Assembly: GCF_030063335.1 (NCBI RefSeq)
Contig: NZ_JASISW010000003.1
Location: 62,001 to 126,000, forward strand
Reading direction: 5' to 3'
DNA length: 64,000 nt
DNA from: Rhodococcus sp. G-MC3
GTDB lineage: Bacteria > Actinomycetota > Actinomycetes > Mycobacteriales > Mycobacteriaceae
The first letter of the stretch is position 1, and each line of letters opens with the position of its first letter. The notes under the pieces are model-generated. The model was not told where the DNA came from. It searched no databases and was given only the letters and a program-made list of their open reading frames with translations. The translations under genes and the position numbers were made by a program. Shown here piece by piece: positions 59,298 through 64,000 of the stretch.

Positions 59298-61027
59298 AGC
59301 GGCGTCACCGCCCGTGAGCGCGGGGGACCCTCGAACGTTACCCGCACCGACACCGGAGTTGTCTGCAGCGCACCGAATGTCGCGCCCACCACACGGCCCA
59401 GGACCGGATTGGTGGTGAAGGTGCGCGCCCGGGCGATGACGTCGTCGGTGGGTACGAATTCCGCAATGCCGGGGCGCCACTGGTTACCCACCCGAATGCG
59501 GACGCGTGGATCGTCACCGATATTCGCGCCCCAACCGGATCTGGTGCCGTGCTGCGAAATGATCCATGCGCCGGTGTCGTCGAAGCTCGCAGACACCGGA
59601 ACTCGTCTGGTCAAGCCCGATTTGCGGCCCACGGTCTCGATGTCGGTCATCAGTGGAACTCGTATGCCGATGGCGGTGAGCCCGTTCATCACCGGGTTGG
59701 CGAGGTACCGCCCGACGAAGCGCTCCTGCGTGAACTTGCGTACCGCAGGATCGGTACCCGTTCCACTGCGCCTGCTTCGGAAGGCATCGAGTCCGTTCCG
59801 CTGCAGGGTGGTCAGGGCCGTTCGCCATACCGGCCGCTCTGGATCCGGTGCTCCGCCGTCGCCGATCAAATGCAACTGATCGGTGTGCCATTGCAGATCG
59901 AGTGCGCCGTCGAGCGACTTCAGTGGCGCGTACTTCTTCGGTAGGCCGAGTGTGATGAGGGGGGAGACGAGGCGATCCGCTTGGTCGCGGATCAACGCAT
60001 GACCTGAATGCGGAACAACAGCGGTGGGTCGCCCCAATCCGACAAGGTCGCAATCACCGGATGCCACGGCGGAGTTCATTGCCGCTCGGGTCCGGAATCC
60101 GCCGGTGACGGCGAGGGGCACGTCACCGGCGGCCCGGCGTACTTCCCGTGCGTAATCAAGGAAGTAGGCTTCGCGTTGCTTCGTGCTGTCAGCGACCTGG
60201 ACCGGCCTGCCCATCATCGCGGGTGATTCGTAACTGCCCCCGCTGATTTCGATCAGATCGATGTGTTCGTCGACGAGGCGCTCGACGACGAGCCGGGATT
60301 CCTTCTCGCTGAAGCCGCCTTTCTGAAAATCTGCCGAGTTGAGTTTGATTCCTACAGCGAAGCCAGGCGACACCGCAGTTCTGATGGCGCGAACAACGCC
60401 CAGTACGAAAGCCATTCGACCGTCGATATCGCCGCCCCACCGATCCTCGCGCTTGTTGGCTGCGGGAGAGAGGAATTGGGAGACCAGGTAGCCGTGCGCG
60501 CCGTGGATCTGTACGCCGTCGAAGCCGGAGGTCTGGGCGAGGACGGCAGCCGTCGCGAATCGTTCGATGATGTCTTCGATCTCGTGATCGGTCAGGGCCC
60601 GAGGTGCAGGTATTCCTGGAATGTTCGGAGCGATCGCCGACGGCGCCACGGGCTTCGTGCGGGTTGCCAGCGGATTGGCCTGACGACCCGGGTGATTGAG
60701 CTGCATCCACACGGGAGAGCCGCCATCACGCGCGGATGTGGCCCAACGCGCCAGGGCGTCGAGGTCTCGATCATCTTCGATGACGACGTTGCCCGGCTCG
60801 CCGATATGCTGGCGATCGACCATCACGTTGCCGGTGATGACGAGTCCGTAGCCCCCGGCGCCCCACTGGGCGTACAACCGTTCGAGCCGAACGTCCGGGC
60901 TGTGGGACGAGTTGCCGAGGCCCTCACTGAGCGCAGCCTTCATCACTCGGTTCGGCAGCACCTGGCCGCACGCAAGAGTGAGTGGAACGGCAAGAGGGTG
61001 TGTGTTGCGGACTTCGCCGATGACCAT
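59252..61027 (-). CDS. Fusion of Old Yellow Enzyme and F420-type nitroreductase domains
   Basis: A 591-residue two-domain protein. Residues about 1-400 are an OYE-family FMN ene-reductase: LPNRVMKAALSEGL, QLNHPGRQ, the catalytic HGAHGYLVSQFLSP, NKREDRWGG and VTGGFRTR. Residues about 440-570 are a deazaflavin (F420)-dependent nitroreductase/DUF385 domain: ETVGRKSGLTRRVPV, TGAWIISQHGTRSGW and NIGDDPRVRIRVG. AGGAG 6 bases before ATG 61027 fixes the start. Joining FMN and F420 chemistry in one chain suggests electron transfer from F420H2 to the OYE site or a two-step reduction. It is divergent from a TetR gene. Confidence 0.85.
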   Translation of the reverse strand: MVIGEVRNTHPLAVPLTLACGQVLPNRVMKAALSEGLGNSSHSPDVRLERLYAQWGAGGYGLVITGNVMVDRQHIGEPGNVVIEDDRDLDALARWATSARDGGSPVWMQLNHPGRQANPLATRTKPVAPSAIAPNIPGIPAPRALTDHEIEDIIERFATAAVLAQTSGFDGVQIHGAHGYLVSQFLSPAANKREDRWGGDIDGRMAFVLGVVRAIRTAVSPGFAVGIKLNSADFQKGGFSEKESRLVVERLVDEHIDLIEISGGSYESPAMMGRPVQVADSTKQREAYFLDYAREVRRAAGDVPLAVTGGFRTRAAMNSAVASGDCDLVGLGRPTAVVPHSGHALIRDQADRLVSPLITLGLPKKYAPLKSLDGALDLQWHTDQLHLIGDGGAPDPERPVWRTALTTLQRNGLDAFRSRRSGTGTDPAVRKFTQERFVGRYLANPVMNGLTAIGIRVPLMTDIETVGRKSGLTRRVPVSASFDDTGAWIISQHGTRSGWGANIGDDPRVRIRVGNQWRPGIAEFVPTDDVIARARTFTTNPVLGRVVGATFGALQTTPVSVRVTFEGPPRSRAVTPLHRSAFPNSGARSIS

Positions 61028-61135
61028 GCTCGCTCCTGGTTCGCAGTTATGCTGGATTACATATTCCGGCAACATTATGTGTGACCCACGGTTACGTCAA
61101 TGGTTGCCAGAGACGGATTATCGACAGGAGTGAAC

Positions 61136-61723
61136 GTGAGCAGGAGTACTGCACGCGAGGACATGCTGCGCAGCGCGGCCATGCTGTTCCGTGAAAGGGG
61201 GGTGGAGGCGACCTCCCTCGCGGACGTCATCGAGCATGCGGGCGCACCCCGCGGGTCGATCTATCACCACTTTCCACGCGGAAAGCCGCAGCTCGTGGAG
61301 GAGGCGACACGGACGGCGGGTGCGCTGATGGGGTCGATGATCTCTGCGGGTCTCGCGAACAGCGGACCCGCCGAAACCTTGCGAGCGATCATCGGCGGCT
61401 TCCGTGGCCAGCTCGAATCGACCGACTACACCGCAGGGTGTCCGGTCGCGCCCGCCGCCTTCGAGGGTACGAACTCGCCGGCGGCACTGGCGGCGGCGGG
61501 GGAGTCGTTCACATCGTGGGAGGACACGATCTCGGCGTCACTGTGGCAGCGCGGACTGTCCCAGGATCGATCGCGCGCAATCGCGACCATGGCCATCTCC
61601 GCCATCGAGGGCGCATTGATCATCGCGAAAGCCCAGCGCAGCACCGTGGCGCTCGATCGAGTCGAAGCCGAGTTGCTCGCCTGGCTGGATGCCGCGCTGG
61701 AATCTGTCGAGAACAGGACCTAG
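61136..61723 (+). CDS. TetR-family transcriptional regulator (LmrA/YxaF type)
   Basis: A 195-residue regulator. The helix-turn-helix reads ATSLADVIEHAGAPRGSIYHHFPRGKPQLV, the strong marks of the LmrA/YxaF subgroup, with GCPVAPAAFE in the effector domain. GTG 61136 is chosen because AGGAG sits 5 bases upstream; GTG 61130 overlaps that site. It is divergent from the OYE-F420 fusion and directly upstream of an exporter, and it probably controls both. Confidence 0.87.
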   Translation: MSRSTAREDMLRSAAMLFRERGVEATSLADVIEHAGAPRGSIYHHFPRGKPQLVEEATRTAGALMGSMISAGLANSGPAETLRAIIGGFRGQLESTDYTAGCPVAPAAFEGTNSPAALAAAGESFTSWEDTISASLWQRGLSQDRSRAIATMAISAIEGALIIAKAQRSTVALDRVEAELLAWLDAALESVENRT

Positions 61724-61780
61724 CAACTCTCGCCCCTGACGAAAATATTGCTATTACTCGAAGTCACAGATATCTTCTGT

Positions 61781-61806
61781 CTATCACGCTATGTTGAGCG
61801 TCATAG
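61781..61806. promoter_or_regulatory. Operator palindrome before the DHA2 exporter
   Basis: CTATCACGCT (61781-61790) pairs with AGCGTCATAG (61797-61806) at 9 of 10 positions around 6 bases. It ends 16 bases before the exporter ATG and overlaps its ribosome-site region. The upstream TetR protein is the likely ligand-responsive binder. Confidence 0.5.
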
Positions 61807-61822
61807 TCGAAGGGAATCTCCC

Positions 61823-63442
61823 ATGCCGCAATCTCTCGAATCTCGAGTCATCGGACCTGGCCTGTCTGCACGACAGCGATATCTGGCGTTGGCGGTGATC
61901 TGCGTCGCCGAACTTCTGGTCGTGCTGGACAACACCGTCGTCAACGTGGCATTGCCCTCGATAGGGCTCCAGCTGCGGTCGAGCATCAGTGGACTGCAGT
62001 GGGTGGTCGACGCTTACACACTCACCTTTGCGGGACTGCTGCTCGCCTTCGGTCACCTCGGAGATCGATACGGCCGAAAGAAAGTCATGATGATCGGGTT
62101 GATCGGCATCGCGGTGATGTCGGTCGGCGGCGCCCTGGCCACCGACCTCGGTCAGGTTGTGATCGCACGGGCGGCCATGGGGGTGTGTGCCGCGGCGGTA
62201 TTCCCGGCGACACTCGCGCTGATCATCAATATCTTCACCGACGGCAAGGAACGCGCCCTCGCGATCGCAGCATGGACGGCGATGGCAGGTTTCGCCATCG
62301 CGATCGGCCCGACCGCGGGCGGGTTTCTGCTGGAACACTTCTCGTGGCACTCGGTTTTCTGGATCAACGTGCCGGTCGCTGCCGTCGTCGTAGTCGGGGC
62401 CTACCTGTTCGTACCGGAATCGAGATCCTCGCACGTCGGCAAGTACGACCCGCTCGGTATTGCGTTGTCCCTCGTCGGCATCACCGTGCTGGTGTGGGCG
62501 ATCATCGAAGCGCCGCATCACGGCTGGCTGTCCACCATCAGTATTGCCGCTTACATAGGAGCAGTAGTGTGTCTCGCCGTGTTCGTCTGGTGGGAACTTC
62601 GCACTCCGTCGCCGGTTCTCGACATGAACCTTTTCCGCATCCGCCGATTCGCGTTGCCTGCCTTGGCAATCGCCGTCGCGTACTTCTCCATGTTCGGTTT
62701 CCTGTTCATGATCACCCAGTACTTCCAGGGCGTGATGGAACTCAGTCCACTGCAATTCGGCATTCACTCGTTGCCGTTCGCTGTATCCATCGCGATCGGC
62801 GCACCGCTGGCCACCGTTATCGCGCAGCGGATCGGTACCACCGCAGTGATCGTCTTCGGCCTGGTTGTGATGAGTGTCGGAATGTTCATCGCCGGTCAGG
62901 TGGAGGTCGAGACACCCTATGTCGGTCCGGTGGTCATTTCGATGGTTCTGATGGGACTCGGGCTAGCAATAGTTCAGGGACCAGCGACGGAGTCGATCAT
63001 GTCCTCGGTGACCCTCGACGAGGCAGGGGCGGGTTCCGCGGTGAACGATACGACCCGTGAGGTCGGCGGCACACTGGGTGTGGCCGTCCTCGGTTCGATC
63101 GTGGCGTCGGTCTACAAGACAAAGGTCTCGCCTCTCGTCGACGCTGTTCCCGACGCACTGATGGAGCCGTATCAGAAGGCATTCGCACGTGAGACCGTTG
63201 TCAGCGTGATCGAGATCGTCAAGTCGCCGAGCAATTCCATCTTCGCCACCCAGAAGGCGGATCTGGTGTACGCGATGAAAGCTGCATCGCTCGAAGGCTT
63301 TCAGCTGGCCTCGTTCGTCACCGTCGGATCAGCGATGGCGTGTGCACTTGCCGTCGCGATATTCCTGCCGTGGGGACGACCGGAAGGCGACGGCGTGTTG
63401 CTCGCTTGGCGGAACAGCGTCCAGGCCGGGCATCGAAAATAG
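61823..63442 (+). CDS. DHA2-family MFS drug exporter (EmrB/QacA type)
   Basis: A 539-residue, 14-span MFS exporter. Motif D1 is LDNTVVNVALPSIG, motif A is GHLGDRYGRKKVMM, and motif C is AIGPTAGGFLLEHFSWHSVFWINVP shown here as GPTAGGFLLE and WHSVFWINVP. AAGGGA precedes ATG 61823. It follows the TetR gene by 99 bases. It would export a drug or toxic lipid by proton antiport. Co-control with the OYE-F420 reductase suggests defence against an electrophile or nitro compound. Confidence 0.88.
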   Translation: MPQSLESRVIGPGLSARQRYLALAVICVAELLVVLDNTVVNVALPSIGLQLRSSISGLQWVVDAYTLTFAGLLLAFGHLGDRYGRKKVMMIGLIGIAVMSVGGALATDLGQVVIARAAMGVCAAAVFPATLALIINIFTDGKERALAIAAWTAMAGFAIAIGPTAGGFLLEHFSWHSVFWINVPVAAVVVVGAYLFVPESRSSHVGKYDPLGIALSLVGITVLVWAIIEAPHHGWLSTISIAAYIGAVVCLAVFVWWELRTPSPVLDMNLFRIRRFALPALAIAVAYFSMFGFLFMITQYFQGVMELSPLQFGIHSLPFAVSIAIGAPLATVIAQRIGTTAVIVFGLVVMSVGMFIAGQVEVETPYVGPVVISMVLMGLGLAIVQGPATESIMSSVTLDEAGAGSAVNDTTREVGGTLGVAVLGSIVASVYKTKVSPLVDAVPDALMEPYQKAFARETVVSVIEIVKSPSNSIFATQKADLVYAMKAASLEGFQLASFVTVGSAMACALAVAIFLPWGRPEGDGVLLAWRNSVQAGHRK

Positions 63443-63518
63443 TGTTCACCAGCTCGCGATCACACGACGTGTCGGACGTTCGTTGCTGTCCGAGAACAGG
63501 TGTGGGCTCGATTTCCTG

Positions 63519-64000
63519 ATGCGCTCGACGTCGGGTGCCTCGACCACGCTGATCGGCGCACTCCCGACGTACGACGCGATCGGCATTCTCGCCCCCGTCC
63601 TGCTGGTGGCACTGCGCCTCATCCAGGGCTTCGGTGCAGGTGCCGAGATTGCCGGTGCGACTGTCATGCTCGTGGAATACGCACCGAGCAAGCGTCGAGG
63701 GCTCATCGGTTCGCTCGTGTCTCTCGGAACCAACTCCGGCACGCTCGCGGCTTCGGGTATCTGGGCGATTCTCCTGGTGGTACTGACCGAGGATCAGCTG
63801 GTCAGCTGGGGCTGGCGCATCCCGTTCCTCGCCAGCTTCTTCCTGATGGTGTTCGCGATCTGGCTGCGGTCCAATCTCAAGGAAAGCCCTGTTTTCGAGA
63901 ACCGCGCAGATGTCGTCGACGGCGTTGCACTCTCACACGCCGAGGTCGAGCAGGCGGATGCAGAGACCAAAGAAAGCGTTCTGGAGTCGGGACTCAAGCA
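63519..64000 (+). pseudogene. MHS-family MFS transporter, 5'-truncated and cut by window edge
   Basis: The frame reads ASTTLIGALPTYDAIGILAP, LRLIQGFGAGAEIAGATVMLVEYAP split as LRLIQGFGAGAE and VEYAPSKRRG, then WGWRIPFLASFFL. These are marks of the metabolite:H+ symporter family from its third membrane segment on. The first 90 or so residues, with segments 1-2 and motif A, are absent. Upstream sequence back to the TAG at 63441 (TRRVGRSLLSENRCGLDFLMRS) has no membrane character. ATG 63519 is the first start in frame. The gene continues past the right edge. It appears to have lost its 5' end at a junction near 63520. Confidence 0.6.

Noticed and set aside
61059..61080. ACATA...TATGT inverted element between the OYE fusion and tetR
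   Set aside because: Arms are only five bases with a 12-base spacer in an AT-richer gap, so chance is likely.
1..64000. CRISPR arrays, tRNA or rRNA genes
   Set aside because: No regularly spaced direct repeats with unique spacers and no recognisable tRNA or rRNA segments were seen on reading; no search tool was run.

Overview
The window looks like a chromosomal segment of a high-GC mycolic-acid actinobacterium, most likely Rhodococcus or a close relative. The reasons are the dense ATGA-overlapping operons, GTG/TTG starts, an mce gene, an FprB-type ferredoxin/reductase, an F420-type reductase domain, a cholesterol oxidase, an NDMA-type nicotinoprotein methanol dehydrogenase, and many TetR/MarR regulators beside oxidative catabolic genes. 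I saw no rRNA, tRNA or CRISPR array. The assignment rests on gene content only.

Layout. 0-8.4 kb: a Tat lipoprotein (cut by the left edge), a secreted lipase, and a tightly overlapping minus-strand operon (SDR, acyl-CoA ligase, SDR, patatin-like hydrolase, Baeyer-Villiger monooxygenase) with a divergent TetR gene and a palindromic operator. 8.4-14.8 kb: a second Baeyer-Villiger operon (alpha/beta hydrolase, SDR, diiron protein, BVMO, MerR regulator), divergent from a KshB-like ferredoxin reductase. The two operons resemble the mycobacterial mymA locus in gene types. 14.9-20 kb: a lone MCE protein, a TetR regulator, an AurF-like diiron oxygenase, and an fprB-like gene whose ferredoxin and reductase halves are separated by one in-frame TAG. 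20-24.2 kb: Tat ferritin-like protein, lipoprotein, methyltransferase, and an RskA-type anti-sigma factor with no sigma gene beside it. 24.2-30.5 kb: a phosphonate uptake and catabolism cluster (phnCDE, FAD oxidoreductase, alcohol dehydrogenase, divergent GntR and phosphonatase-like HAD).

30.5-43.8 kb is a decayed aromatic-catabolic region. It has a frameshifted MFS transporter, an FAH hydrolase, a frameshifted and truncated FAD monooxygenase, a quinone oxidoreductase with MarR and two perfect operators, a TetR relic with three frameshifts, an IS481-like transposase scrap, a sigma/anti-sigma fusion, a DUF417 protein, a broken recombinase-like gene, a 5'-truncated cyclase, LysR and an SDR. 43.8-53.5 kb holds stress and regulatory genes: a CsbD-like protein with a SigF-type promoter, YihY, a DGPF protein plus a frameshifted ECF42 sigma, a TetR/FAD monooxygenase pair with twin operators, a MarR gene divergent from a VOC/WrbA/pirin operon, and TetR. 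53.5-64 kb: a cholesterol oxidase with a frameshift inside its Tat signal, a methanol dehydrogenase with its MoxR and VWA partners, an OYE-F420 reductase fusion with divergent TetR and DHA2 exporter, and a 5'-truncated MHS transporter running off the right edge.

Two themes recur. Single-nucleotide frameshifts break at least six otherwise well-conserved genes, which may be real decay or base-calling error. Short (13-17 bp) tandem duplications occur at four intergenic or gene-end sites. Many regulators sit beside clear palindromes, so the local circuits can be proposed from sequence.
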